Origin: Sympetrum striolatum
Lineage: Eukaryota > Arthropoda > Insecta > Odonata > Libellulidae
Length of the DNA: 64,000 nucleotides
Direction: 5' to 3'
Assembly: GCA_947579665.1 (NCBI GenBank)
Contig: OX388350.1
Span: forward strand, 91,221,152-91,285,151
The translations under genes were made by a program, and so were the position numbers. The notes beneath the pieces are model-generated. The model had not been told where the DNA came from. It worked only from the letters and a program-made list of their open reading frames with translations, and did not search any database. Shown in pieces: positions 1-9,880 of the stretch; position 1 is the stretch's first letter; every line of letters starts with the position of its first letter.

Positions 1-70
1 AGCGGACCCGGGTTCGATTCCCGGTGGGAGCTAACGCGTGAAATTACCTAGGTTGTCGCGGGACTTAAAA
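1..70 (+). repeat. tRNA-derived SINE, 3' part (cut by window edge)
   Basis: The window opens inside a tRNA-like sequence with a perfect Pol III B box (GGTTCGATTCC, 11-21). A linker and an A-run follow. The order (T arm, CCGGTGGGAGC acceptor side, ACCTAGGTTGTCG linker) parallels the SINE copies at 8,339 and 49,001, whose linker reads ACCTAAGCTGTCG. I infer the same or a sister family, diverged and with a poly-A rather than an (ACT)n tail. Confidence 0.7.
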
Positions 71-86
71 AAAAACAAAATTACAA

Positions 87-140
87 TTGGTGATGACAAT
101 CAGAAATGTGGAAGATCTGGGTTCGAGTCCAAGTCACCAA
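87..140 (+). repeat. tRNA-like relic with B box
   Basis: TTGGTGAT (87-94) can pair with GTCACCAA (133-140) like an acceptor stem. A B box (GGTTCGAGTCC, 120-130) lies just inside it. The whole is only about 54 nt, too short for a tRNA with D and anticodon arms, so it is a deleted tRNA or SINE head rather than a working tRNA gene. Confidence 0.4.
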
Positions 141-227
141 CGATTTTCCCCTTCGTTTTCCAAATCGGTGTTTCATGTAATTAAGTGGCTTTCTTTCAAA
201 GAAAATACTGTGTATAAGAAGGAAAAT

Positions 228-537
228 ATGCTATGTCAAAGGTATAACCTCTTTCCCACCGAAGATGCGGACCTTCTTCTTCTGAGGAAAATTATAGCTG
301 GTGATGTTTTTGACAGCAATAAACTTATCGAGCTTGTTCAAATCTGGGTACCATCACAGACAAGAGGTTTTTTTCCCTTTTTATGTTCCTGCCTGCAGAG
401 TTAATTGCTATAAACGCTCGACCATCCCAAGAATAATGGCAAAGGCAAACGAGGTGCTACGAAACATTCCAGACTGTGACATTTTTAGCGACAAAAACGT
501 GGTATTTAGGAGAAGAATCGTTAAATTCTTTTCCTAA
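228..537 (+). pseudogene. LINE ORF2 C-terminal fragment, frameshifted
   Basis: One frame (228-about 370) reads MLCQRYNLF...LLLLRKIIAGDVFDSN...LIELVQIWVPS. The neighbouring frame then continues FYVPACRVNCYKRSTIPRI...NIPDCDIF and stops at 537. This order (a leucine-rich LRKI segment, a VP.CR.N.YK.S.IPR segment, then a DIF motif near the stop) is the usual C-terminal pattern of arthropod non-LTR ORF2 proteins, beyond the reverse-transcriptase palm. The frame switch falls in the T-runs at 367-382, so it is probably slippage. The fragment lacks all catalytic residues and cannot be functional. Clade assignment (jockey or CR1 type) is inference. Confidence 0.6.
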
Positions 538-717
538 TTTGTCTCTGTATTTTTAACTGATCTTGTAATCTTCTTGTTATTCTATATTTGACGAGATTTT
601 TATCAATTATTTATTTTGTTTTATATGTTTTTGACGTATTTATTTGCCAAGTTTTTATTCAAACACAAATTTGTGCGTTTTTACCTGTTTGTGTTATATA
701 AATAAATAAATTAATTA
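228..717 (+). mobile_element. 5'-truncated LINE (jockey-like non-LTR retrotransposon), C-terminus plus 3' UTR
   Basis: A degenerate reverse-transcriptase C-terminus (228-537) is followed by a T-rich 3' UTR. The UTR contains a stem (AACACAAA 662-669 with TTTGTGTT 688-695) and ends in (AAAT)n/(TTAA)n simple sequence at about 697-722. The hairpin-then-microsatellite end is typical of 3' ends used by non-LTR reverse transcriptases. A related end with the same layout lies at 9,655-9,880. The 5' limit is uncertain. It abuts a tRNA-like relic. Confidence 0.65.
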
Positions 718-719
718 AT

Positions 720-2300
720 TAAGCTCTTTCCAATCCATCTTTAAACTGTTGGTCTACGCCTGTGACAACTATATACTTCACCGAGTTAAGTCAATGAGCC
801 ATCAACTCAAGAGATAGATTGCCGGTCCATTTTAATGATTCTGGAGAAAGTTTCACGCTACCCTAAAGATTTCCGTGAGAGGGCATCAAATTCTATTTTG
901 ACGAGAAAATTGTTACCTGGACGTTTAATGAGAGTAATTTGACAAAAAGGCGTTATTATCGCTTAATATTATTCTGTCAACTTCTTTTCATTACAGAGAG
1001 GATGACAGTAAATAATTTATAACGGTCGACTTATCTGATGAAACTTCTTTGAAAACAGAATAATTCGTCAAATTATTCAACTGAAAGATCGGAGAAGTGG
1101 TTTCGCGGAAAGGAATCCGCAAGTGACGAAGAAGTACAAAGGGATTCTAAGGGATCAGCTATCAACGGGGCTCGAGGGCTTTCTAGGTTCAAAAGGAGGA
1201 ATGTATAACATGCAGATGGAAATGATGATTGCAACGAAGACTACATTCCAAATTAATTTACAATGCTAATAGAAAGTTATTCACCATTAAAAGTTGCATC
1301 TGAAGTGACACCTGCATGTAATTTCCGCATCAAAGTTTTCAATCATTCAACTGTCGTACTTTTATATCATTCAATAGTACTAGAACATTGTATGGCCAAT
1401 GTCTTTTAAATTTCCATACTTTGGTAAATAAATACGATTTGTATAAAAGTGTGTGAATATAGATGAATTAAGTTACACAAGACGATTCACAGGGCTCCTA
1501 TTTTTTCAACCCTACAATAAAGTTGCGTGCAAAAATGGAATAACAGCTTAAAAAACAAAAAAATACACAGAAACATGTGAAAAACGCTGTACAATAAACA
1601 GGATTTTTTAAGCGAGTTTATCTTAGCGACAAATGCGCTCCAAAACCTTTCCTAAGAGACCACCACGAAAACTGAGCACAATATTTCACAGATGATTTCG
1701 TTGTCCAACTTGTGTGTACGAAGTCCGGCGTTAAGTTTTCAGAAATATCCCCACAAATTTGCTAAACGGATATACAAAAACTTAATTTTACACACTTAAA
1801 GTTATTAAATAAACGGGATAATATTTGGGTTCAAACTTCACAATATAGAAGAACGTACTTTAAATAACTATCAACCACGTCTCCTTACTTTTCACACCGG
1901 CGGTCTCTAGGGACAGCAATTACCCAAGACAGAGATTTGAATGAGGGGACTCTCCGAAACCTTAAGGACCCCTAAAATAGTCTTAATTGCCCATCCTCGA
2001 TTAGCTCTAGGTGCATTCCACCTTTCGCTGGACCATCTAAGGAAATCATCACTTAAGGATGCACACTGGTGCGAATCGCCAGGGTCGCCCCTCTGATTGA
2101 TAGGGCTGGGTGGGCCTCGGGCAGTGACGCGGAACTATTCCCACCGGAAAAAAGGCCGACGCTAATCCTTTTCTTGGTGTGGCTCGTTAGGAGTAGCCCA
2201 GGGGCTGGGGAGGAACGGGGGCGGGGCCCAACAAGAGAAATAGGGTAGAGAGGGTAGTAAAGGGTTAGAAATCGAGGAAAAAAGGGGGGATGTGATAGTA
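720..2300. other. No recognisable feature; GC-rich block near its end
   Basis: I see no coding, RNA or repeat feature. The last 220 bases (about 2,080-2,300) are clearly richer in G and C than the surroundings, with several G-runs. It could be an old repeat or a degraded regulatory block. Nothing identifies it. Confidence 0.4.
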
Positions 2301-2304
2301 CCTT

Positions 2305-2430
2305 GGGGTACTTGGGCGCGCAATTAACTTTTTATCTCCAACATGTGATAGGGATTGCGGTCGTTAAAATCTCCCATTCGCAATGACAAATACTCTAAAC
2401 TAGAATTGCTGTTCCGCTTTTAAATGCCGG
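2305..2430. repeat. Dispersed repeat, copy 1
   Basis: This shares several blocks, in order, with 5,493-5,600: TGGGGTACTT, then CGTTAAAATCTCC, then AATGACAAA, then a TAGA.. AT-rich tail. The region between blocks is diverged. The family is not identified. Confidence 0.55.
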
Positions 2431-2434
2431 TTCT

Positions 2435-3740
2435 CCACACGACAAGACAATTCAACATCTATTTGCACTCACCTCCTATCTTACATCGGGAGAGAAATAA
2501 AAATTTCATAACTCTAACAAGGCAAAAAAGCATTTCAAGGCAACCTAATGGAGGATGATACCAATGAGCATGTCTGCAAGCTGAGAAGATCTGATTAATT
2601 AGAAGCAATTATTATAAGGCAAGAAAGTCCTGAGATATACCACAAGATATTAGGTCCGAGAAAAACTAAAAAAAAGAAAATAGAATAGATATAAGAATTC
2701 GAAAGAGCGCGTTAGGCCTGCAAAGAATCTCATATCATCAGAACCAGTTCAGTTATTCAAATCGCTAACTATAACTAACTAAATAGCGCTAAATTCCTTT
2801 CCTATGCGTCCCGACAACCCACTCTTACAGTTTAATTTGAAATATACAGCAATACGCACGCATTATCTTCGTTGTAAAGGGAAATTCAAGGTAATTATAA
2901 TAGAATCTATTCTGTGTAAAATGATTAAGGAATATTAGTAACTAAAAAAGAAACTTTGAAACTCTTATCGCCAAGCCGTAACAATCCAGACAACATAAAC
3001 ATAAATATTTACAATTTACGACTTCAATGGCCACGGCAAGACACACGAAAAGTGCACTGTTTCATACGTAAGATATTTCGGATAAAAAATTAAGGCGTTT
3101 GCGACCTTAAGAGTATTTACAAAATCCAATGAAGTTCATATAAGAAGAAGAAGGGAAAGTGAATTATGTCTAACCAAGAGTACAAATCTAAATCGAAAAT
3201 GACCATTCGTAAGATCAACACTGCAAGTGATTCTTATAAGAAGACTTAAAGCACAAACACGCTCAAATTCCAAATCAGGACTTCAGCATGAATAAAAAGT
3301 GTATCAACAGTCGAGCAAATTACTTTCTTTTGTAATTGGAAATGGTTCCCCACTTCGAACAAATATCCAAATCCCGAAATGGACCGGTAAAGATCGATGG
3401 AAACTGCGATTCCTCGAACTAAAAAAGCAACAGAGCGAAGATGAACAATATCCCGAAAACGCCAAGCGATCCTCCCACCGCGAATTAATCTCTTGGTTTG
3501 TTATTATTCAAAATGGTGTTCGAGGGGGCGTGGCCGAGGGCGGGACTAAGATTGATCCCAAGGGTCGTTTTCCGCACAGCTGATTACACCCTTCACTCCT
3601 CAGTGCCATTAATGACGGATTCCTACGTCACACGCGGAAGCACGGCTGCCAACCCGAAGAGTTTCGTGCGGCCAACAACCATATCGATGAACATTTTTCA
3701 ATTATTGTTTTCCGACCTTGAGCAGATATCGTTGTGCGTC
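2435..3740. other. No recognisable feature
   Basis: AT-rich sequence with a short GC-rich patch at about 3,520-3,660. Short overlapping open frames occur there on both strands (up to 94 codons) but match nothing I know and show no consistent coding character. Confidence 0.4.
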
Positions 3741-3744
3741 TAGA

Positions 3745-3850
3745 AGACAGGATTCTTTTCAATTTCGGTGGTGGAAAGAAATAACCTGCTGGTCTTCTTA
3801 TACCAAGGTCCCGGGTTCGAGTACCACGTAATCGGTTTTCTTTGGCTAGG
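3745..3850 (+). repeat. tRNA-SINE relic
   Basis: It carries a B-box-like motif (GGTTCGAGTAC, 3,814-3,824) in a T-arm context, followed by a linker TTTGGCTAGGGCATGGATG. A similar order (B box, then TTAGGGCTTGG) is seen at 19,432-19,505. Such a linker after a tRNA head is common in insect SINEs. No tail or target duplication is visible. Confidence 0.45.
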
Positions 3851-3869
3851 GCATGGATGTTTCTATGAT

Positions 3870-5490
3870 ACATGAGATGGTCTTTGTCCACGAATTTATT
3901 AAGACTATGAATAGAATCGGGGGAAACCTATTTCCGCTAAGGAGTAAACAGAAAAGTTTTCAATAATTTTAAGATATCTAAGTATGTTCATTAATTTCCA
4001 TTGATATCGAGATAATTAGAAGCGATGATTTACTAGCTATTTCCTATTTTGAAAATCTTACTGTCTAATCCCAAAATGGAGGAAATTAATATAAAGTAAA
4101 AGGGAAAAAACACAAAGTACTGGTTTTATCTATGGTACTAACATTCTTGCATTATTATATACATAAAAAGCAAAATCCGTCCGTCCCCTCTCTATCCCAG
4201 AAACTATTTGTCGTAAAGCTGTGAGATAAACTGCATTGTATTTCTAATATGCTGAAAGCCACACGAAAACTATTCTCATCTCTATGAAGGCTCGGGTTCG
4301 AACGCAGGACTCCATTATACGTGTCCATAAGGAATGCTTTTTGTACCTTGCAGGCTTTGCTACTTTTACAGAATTAAATAGAAAAGAATGGTCCTACGAA
4401 GTCAAGATAAGTACAAAACGAAGGTATATTAAATGAAGAATCTTATTACTGTCGTAAAATACACTTTTTGAATCGAAATTACGAGAATTATGACAAAATA
4501 AACGAAACTTTTGTAAAATTTCGCCGTAGTAAACAACCAGTCCCCCTGACGACCAAGGTGATTGTTGAATCCGATACATTCATTTTCCCATGAATGTATC
4601 GGATACCATATCCATACCGAATTAATGGTAGGAACTAATGTCAGAATTTATGAAGAGGAGGCAAGTTACTGAGATTTCAGCGAATGTAAACTATGGTATT
4701 TAAATAGCAGGAACAAAATTACGTCCATTTTGTAGTTTTTCTTTATCAAACCGATTTTCAAAAGGACATTTATAAGTTCGTTTGTAGTGATGACGAAGAA
4801 ATGCTACGTCGAGGAAGGGGAATATTTTTGTAGAGATAGAATTTTAACGCAAACTTGATTTTATAGCAGAGATTTAAAGCAGTGCGTTTGTGTGATTCTC
4901 ACGAACTGCATAATCTTCAATTGAATCGAATCCGTGATTTTTCGGAATTTCGCTAATATTCTTAGCTTACAATTCTACACTGATTAGTATTTATAAAAAA
5001 TTTAGGGTAATGATAAATATGATATGTAATGATATGTATTAAGTCATCAATATTTAAATGTTTCATATTTATTAAAATAACTGAAATTAAGACCCGTGAT
5101 GCATGACGGAGGAGTTTACTAGCAATGATAATAATATGCCTGGATTAGTATATTTATATTTATTATTTAGAGGAATTCTGTTAAAATCCAAACTTCGTTT
5201 CAGAATTCATCGTGTATTAATTAATTTAAAATGAAATCATTTAACTGTAAATCTTGGAAATGGGGGACCACTCCTAGTAACATTCTTTCGCGTATCTTCA
5301 TTAAAGAAGGCAGGGGGTGCACGAATATGGAAAGTCACGCAGCTGCAAAGAGGAGGAAGAGCGGTTGACGTGATTCACGAATTGGATTACATGTTTGCGT
5401 TAAAATTTCGAAAACAACACCAACATATCTTATAACTTTATAAGTTTCAAAAATTCACCAAATAAATCCAGAAAAAAGAGTAAGAACAAG
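3870..5490. other. AT-rich, otherwise featureless apart from one palindrome
   Basis: No coding, RNA or transposon feature was seen except the 15-bp inverted repeat at 4,569-4,604. Confidence 0.4.
4569..4604. repeat. 15-bp perfect inverted repeat, 6-nt loop
   Basis: ATCCGATACATTCAT (4,569-4,583) is the exact reverse complement of 4,590-4,604, separated by TTTCCC. Pairing does not extend outward. It may be the fused ends of a lost MITE or a chance or replication-born palindrome. Confidence 0.7.
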
Positions 5491-5492
5491 TG

Positions 5493-5600
5493 GGCAGTGG
5501 GGTACTTCGGAGAGCTCCTACATTACGTGTACGTTTGCAATCGTTAAAATCTCCAGTCGTAATGACAAAATATCTATAATAGAGCCGTATTGTTAATTAT
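5493..5600. repeat. Dispersed repeat, copy 2 (interrupted by an insertion)
   Basis: It matches copy 1 at 2,305-2,430 in the same orientation (GGGGTACTT, CGTTAAAATCTCC, AATGACAAA blocks). Its right side is interrupted at 5,610 by the 160-bp insert flanked by a duplicated ATATCTCTTGGA. Confidence 0.55.
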
Positions 5601-5610
5601 ATCTCTTGGA

Positions 5611-5770
5611 AAGTCCTCCCCATTGCCTGATGATGACTAGTTCATAGTCGAAACCGGTCGTGTGTTTTATTAATCAACGTGTGGAACTTTGACAAAGTGT
5701 TTTTTATTGTTTTATTAAGTGTTTTGTTATGATGCAGTTCCACAAAGTAACAGCTAATTCGATTGAATTT
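5611..5770 (+). mobile_element. 160-bp insert with 12-bp target duplication, Penelope-like fragment
   Basis: ATATCTCTTGGA occurs at 5,599-5,610 and again at 5,771-5,782, exactly bounding the insert, which is what a target-site duplication looks like. Inside are a hammerhead-like core (5,627-5,659), a T-rich stretch, and the inverted pair TGTGGAACT / AGTTCCACA. Penelope-like elements are known to carry short-stem-III hammerhead ribozymes of this kind, so I infer a truncated element of that class. No reverse transcriptase or GIY-YIG remnant is present. Confidence 0.5.
5627..5659 (+). ncRNA. Hammerhead-ribozyme-like core
   Basis: CTGATGA (5,627-5,633) is followed by a hairpin GACTA-GTTCA-TAGTC (5,635-5,649), then GAAA (5,650-5,653) and CCGGTC. 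This is the invariant hammerhead order: CUGAUGA, stem II, GAAA, minimal stem III (AC/GU around CG) and a cleavage-site C at 5,659. There is one extra U (5,634) before stem II, and stem I pairing around the core is weak (one GC and two wobble pairs). It is probably a decayed or low-activity copy. Transposon-borne hammerheads often act as dimers. Confidence 0.5.
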
Positions 5771-5784
5771 ATATCTCTTGGACT

Positions 5785-8325
5785 TTGTAAATTTACTACG
5801 AGAATGGTATAAAAAGCGTTTTACCTACTTCGAATGAAAATTAAATTTATCTTCTTTCAGCTGCATTCTTGACACTGTTTAAGAGGTGATGGCGAGTAAA
5901 TGTTTGAATACAAAGGAACGCTATATATACGCACTTTCCACGATCTAAAACAGCCAATGATAAACAAATATGACAACCAATAAAAAAGAACCAGAGCAAC
6001 TTAATGGCAGCGCAATTTAATAGACTGATGCCGAAACTGATTCAGAAAGATGAAGATTTTATAATATACGAATTTTTATTTCAATGTTGTTGATGTGAGG
6101 TATTTTTGAAGTTCTGTGTATTTCCAAGTGGAAGTTCTTCCCTCCGAAAGCACATTGGTACTTTCTAAGCTCAACACGGCGAATAGACAAGAATTAGATT
6201 GAAGAGGTCCTCGGCGGTGAATACAACTCTAATCTCTCCCTTTACTCCTTCCGAACGCCGCCGAGGATATTATTTCGTCCAAATGCGGCTCACGAATTAA
6301 ACATTGGAAGTGATAATGAAGCCAAAGATGGACACGTTGACGGCCTTGGGAGCCGGCCTTAATGGCAGCTGAATGATACCAAAAAAGAACTTATTTATTC
6401 CTTTGTCGAGATTCTTCTTCGCCGACGACCCTCTGACGCCACTGCGTCGTCGTTAGGTCCAGATCACGTGGTACTCGACAACTAACAGATCCCGTTGGTT
6501 TCAATGGATACAACAACAGACGCACACTATGATACTCGCTATTTCTCACCGGAAAAAAAGGAACTGAGAAAATGTTGGTTTTGTTCAATTTTCTCCGAGT
6601 ATTGCTCACAGCCGTTGCGATAGTGTAAACGCAACTGAGATATGGTTGAGGTTCAATAATGGCATTTATCTTTTCTTATTGAATACTATAAAAAGTATAA
6701 TTCATTTCTCTGAGAACCTCTTTAACTAATAGCATTCAGTAAAGAAAGCATACACAAACTTCCTCACTCCTCAGTTTGCCTCATTCCCTCCCTATGGTCT
6801 TTGTCAACAAACGACCGCCCGACCTACTGTCTCAAATATGTACGGACAAACTATCGACTTCGATTACTACCCAACATCTTGTATTTTCGTTTACGGCACC
6901 CTTAATAATGTTTTTGTATGCGCCTTTTCGTGACTAAAATTCAGAAAATTCATAAACTGTTGGGGAAACAATGTTTAACTATAATTTCAATTAAACAAGA
7001 TAAATGATTGAAGAGAATAGTTATTGGGACAGGATCCTTCTGCCACTCAGATGCCTCTAACGTTCACCAATATTTTATAAATTTCTTGCTATTATTGAGT
7101 CGGAATACAGCACCACATTGTCAAAGCAACAATAACTATTCATTAGTATTTCACTTCCAACAATTAAAAATAATTTTGATAAAAAATAGTCATTACGAGT
7201 GGTAAAAACACTGAAAATTGATGTCACTCGACAATTTTGGCGTTTTTTCGAAAATTTTCTTAAAATTATCCTCCATGCATTTAATTAAAGCCAAGAGAAT
7301 TAAATGATCACATTTCAATTCAGTTTGTTTGGGCGACATATGTCTTTCTTCGGTCACTTTGAGCAAATGGCAAATTTTCAAATGCGAATCGCAATTTAAT
7401 TGATGGAATTCGAGCAATACATATATATACAATTGTGTTGAATTTTAAGGACACACGTTGAAGTGACTCTCTTAAGACAAAACACAAACTCATAATTTCT
7501 GAGCAGCGTGAATTAAATCAATTGCGGAGATCATTTCGTAGCGACAATTTCCATCTCGAGGGAAGGTCGCAGCATCCGTCCTGACGCTGGACAAAAACAC
7601 AATTAATTCTAGAAAACAATCGATGGAGCAGCATTGAAATTCGATTTCTCCTCGGTCTGACCTATTATTTGATAAATGGCACGAGCACACAAATAAGGCA
7701 AGGTGAATCCCCTTCACTTCAACGGCGAAAACTTCCTTTCGCTAAAGAATCGATTTAAATGTCATCAAAGAGTTGAAAAACAGACCGAGATATCAAGATT
7801 CATCACTTTTAAACTTACTTCGATAGTATTTATTTTAGATAAACTAAGTGTTGCACAAAATAAGAATAACTAGGAGAATAATTATTGTGCTGTTGGAAGA
7901 TATTAAAAACAATCAAAAAACCAAATTCAAATTAAATTAACGTACGGTAACCATGTGAGGTGAAATGAAGAACTTCGATTCTCAATCGTAAATAACAAAA
8001 CGTCACCATAACATTAGGATTTATGAATCCGTTTCATTGATGCAACCAAATTATAATCATATCAATTTTAAACATTGCACCAGTAATTACCGCTATGAAC
8101 GAATTCGTCTTAAAAATATTGACTAAATTCTTTACAATTGACTTTAAATGCAAAAAGGGACAAGGAGGTGCTCACAAATTAATTATCTATACAGTTCATT
8201 TTCCGCATATAATTTTACGCTTTTTTAATGTGATCCAGGATGTATTTTATTGTGTTATTTAATGATAATATTGTAGTTTATTAATATAGTAAATATTTAA
8301 ATAGGCATAAATATACATAGGATTA
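5785..8325. other. No recognisable gene; two minor repeats
   Basis: AT-rich DNA. It contains a 10-bp GC-rich inverted pair (TCCTCGGCGG 6,208-6,217 / CCGCCGAGGA 6,258-6,267) and one copy of the short window-wide repeat (6,762-6,790). Open frames stay below 80 codons and match nothing known to me. Confidence 0.4.
6762..6790 (-). repeat. Short dispersed GAGGAGTGAGG repeat, copy a
   Basis: CCTCACTCCTCA followed by GCCTCATTC. It is the reverse of the unit seen at 45,875, in the orientation of the copies at 12,848, 52,410 and 57,308. Similarity to the 12,848 copy extends some way to the right. Confidence 0.45.
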
Positions 8326-8338
8326 TTGTATGTAAATA

Positions 8339-8469
8339 GTAGTAGTAGTATTGTTAAAAGTGCTTCGACAGCTTAGGTCATTTCGCACATTGGATCCCAC
8401 CGGGATTCGAACCCGGGACCGCTTTCACCAAAGGCAAACGCGCTGTCCACATGACTATCCGGGAGCCTC
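8339..8469 (-). repeat. tRNA-derived SINE (family 1), complete, with 12-bp target duplication
   Basis: On the minus strand it starts GGCTCCCGGATAGTCATGTG (A-box region). A B box GGTTCGAATCC follows, then a linker ending GTCGAAGCACTTTTAACAAT and an (ACT)n tail. TGTATGTAAATA is present at 8,327-8,338 and at 8,470-8,481, an exact target-site duplication. The acceptor-like arms (GGCTCCC/GGGATCC) pair with one mismatch. It differs from the copy at 49,001-49,129 at about two positions, so it is a recent insertion. It is not a tRNA gene: the anticodon arm is imperfect and a linker plus tail follow. Confidence 0.9.
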
Positions 8470-8484
8470 TGTATGTAAATACTT

Positions 8485-9280
8485 ATATAAAAATTATTGA
8501 TTACGATTTAATATAAATGTGCACATGTAAATATAAAAACTTTGGTAGAAAAAATCAGCGAGCTCTGTTTTAAAAATGCGGCTGAGATAATTAACGTCAC
8601 CGGAATTTGTTCACCAATAAAACCAATTCATTTGAACTTCCGGCCAATCTCTCTTTGAACTTGCGTTCGCGGGTTTTATTCGTCAGAGAGCGCAATTCGA
8701 AAAAATCAATCAAACGCCGAAATATGGGTTAAAGGGAGAAAAGCGGACACAATGTGCAATTGAGGAAGAATTCGAAACAACGATGGAATTACGCAGCAGA
8801 CTAACAGCGCAAACGTGGATTCAATTGTTGAAGCTCCCTATCAATAGTAAGTGCATTCCATTGTTGAATTCAAAGCGGGAATTCTCAATGGATACCAATA
8901 ATGCCAATAGACGCAGCACGTCAAATATTTGTACACCAACAGTTTTAAATTAATAATCAAAAATTTCGTTTTTCTCCTTTCACAAGTATGACGATCCAGA
9001 AGTGAGTTTTCACTAATGCACGAATATAAATTAAATAAGCACAATTGAAATACGCACGAAAACAAGGTTGAAAATTATTCTGGTTTCGATCAAGGTCCAT
9101 AATTTCAATTTTGTGTTATAATTAAGTTGGCATTTCTCTCCGTGGAAACTCTGTTTTAAACTGCGATGGGAAATAAAAACGTTCTGCTCTGGAATCAATT
9201 ATCGACGTTCCTCCTAGTTATAGCGGACTATCTATTGTTACCGACAATCTAAAAGTACCGCTCCATGGTCATCATTATTG
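8485..9280. other. No recognisable feature
   Basis: AT-rich sequence. Nothing supportable as gene, RNA or mobile element. Confidence 0.4.
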
Positions 9281-9282
9281 AA

Positions 9283-9412
9283 TAAGGAAGGGGTTAAAGG
9301 TGCTTTGCACATAAGGACGTGCACCCAGGAAAAATCCCAAGGAAAAACGGAGTAGAAAAAAGTCCTCAATCCGGGAGGCTGCCATCTAGGCTACCCGGCC
9401 AAACATTTTAAC
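9283..9412 (-). repeat. tRNA-derived SINE (family 2), diverged copy
   Basis: The diagnostic block ATAAGGACGTGCACCCAGG, followed by AAAAATCCCAAGG and AAAAACGGAG, is shared with 37,895-38,038 and 49,203-49,266. Read on the minus strand, the head is GGTAGCCTAGATGGCAGCCT, an A-box-like tRNA start. The B-box region is deleted here compared with the 37,895 copy. Confidence 0.7.
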
Positions 9413-9424
9413 AACGACATTTTA

Positions 9425-9505
9425 ACAGATCGAACCCGGGAAGATGCCGGTTCGATTCTCGGACACGTCATACTTTTTTCAATTCCGTGTTTCCTTGGCA
9501 TCATT
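9425..9505 (+). repeat. tRNA-like B-box relic
   Basis: GGTTCGATTCT (9,449-9,459) sits in a T-arm-like context with flanking complementary bases. It is followed by TTTTTTCAATTC, an order resembling 54,190-54,245. Probably a SINE fragment next to the family 2 copy. Confidence 0.35.
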
Positions 9506-9654
9506 GAATAAACGAAAAGGGAGGAAAAGAAAATTTTGATACAATAGCAAAAAGATGTAAAATGACTGATGTTTTTCCTTTCGAAACCTAGAAAAGGTAA
9601 GCGAGATTAATTTAGTCTGGCATTAGTTTCGCATAAAGTAAGAGCCGAAAATGT

Positions 9655-9880
9655 ATTAAATTGTTTATCCTAATTAGTCGTTATTTTTTCTTCCCTCTAT
9701 TTTCTCCTTCAACCCGTATCCTACTTCACCTTTCATTCCCTTTTCTTTGTCATTTTGTAAATCTTATCTTTTTTCATATTCACTCACTATTTATTGTACT
9801 TATTATTAATTTATTTAAAGAACATATCTATGTGGGAATTTATCCTGTATGTGTTAAATATAATAATTTATTTCACTGTA
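9655..9880 (+). mobile_element. LINE 3' UTR fragment, same type as 538-717
   Basis: A T-rich, almost purine-free stretch ends in AACATATCTATGTGGG...TATGTGTTAAATATAATAAT. This aligns position by position with the 3' end at 662-710 (AACACAAATTTGTGCG...TTTGTGTTATATAAATAAAT). The paired arms differ in parallel in part. No coding portion remains. The long open frame here is low-complexity and not a gene. Confidence 0.5.

Noticed and set aside
4285..4310. B-box-like GGGTTCGAACGC
   Set aside because: No paired T arm, A box or tail nearby. It could be chance.
8395..8465. tRNA gene on the minus strand
   Set aside because: A and B boxes and acceptor pairing are present. However, the anticodon arm is imperfect, a linker and (ACT)n tail follow, the unit has a target-site duplication, and it recurs at 49,001. 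It is a SINE.
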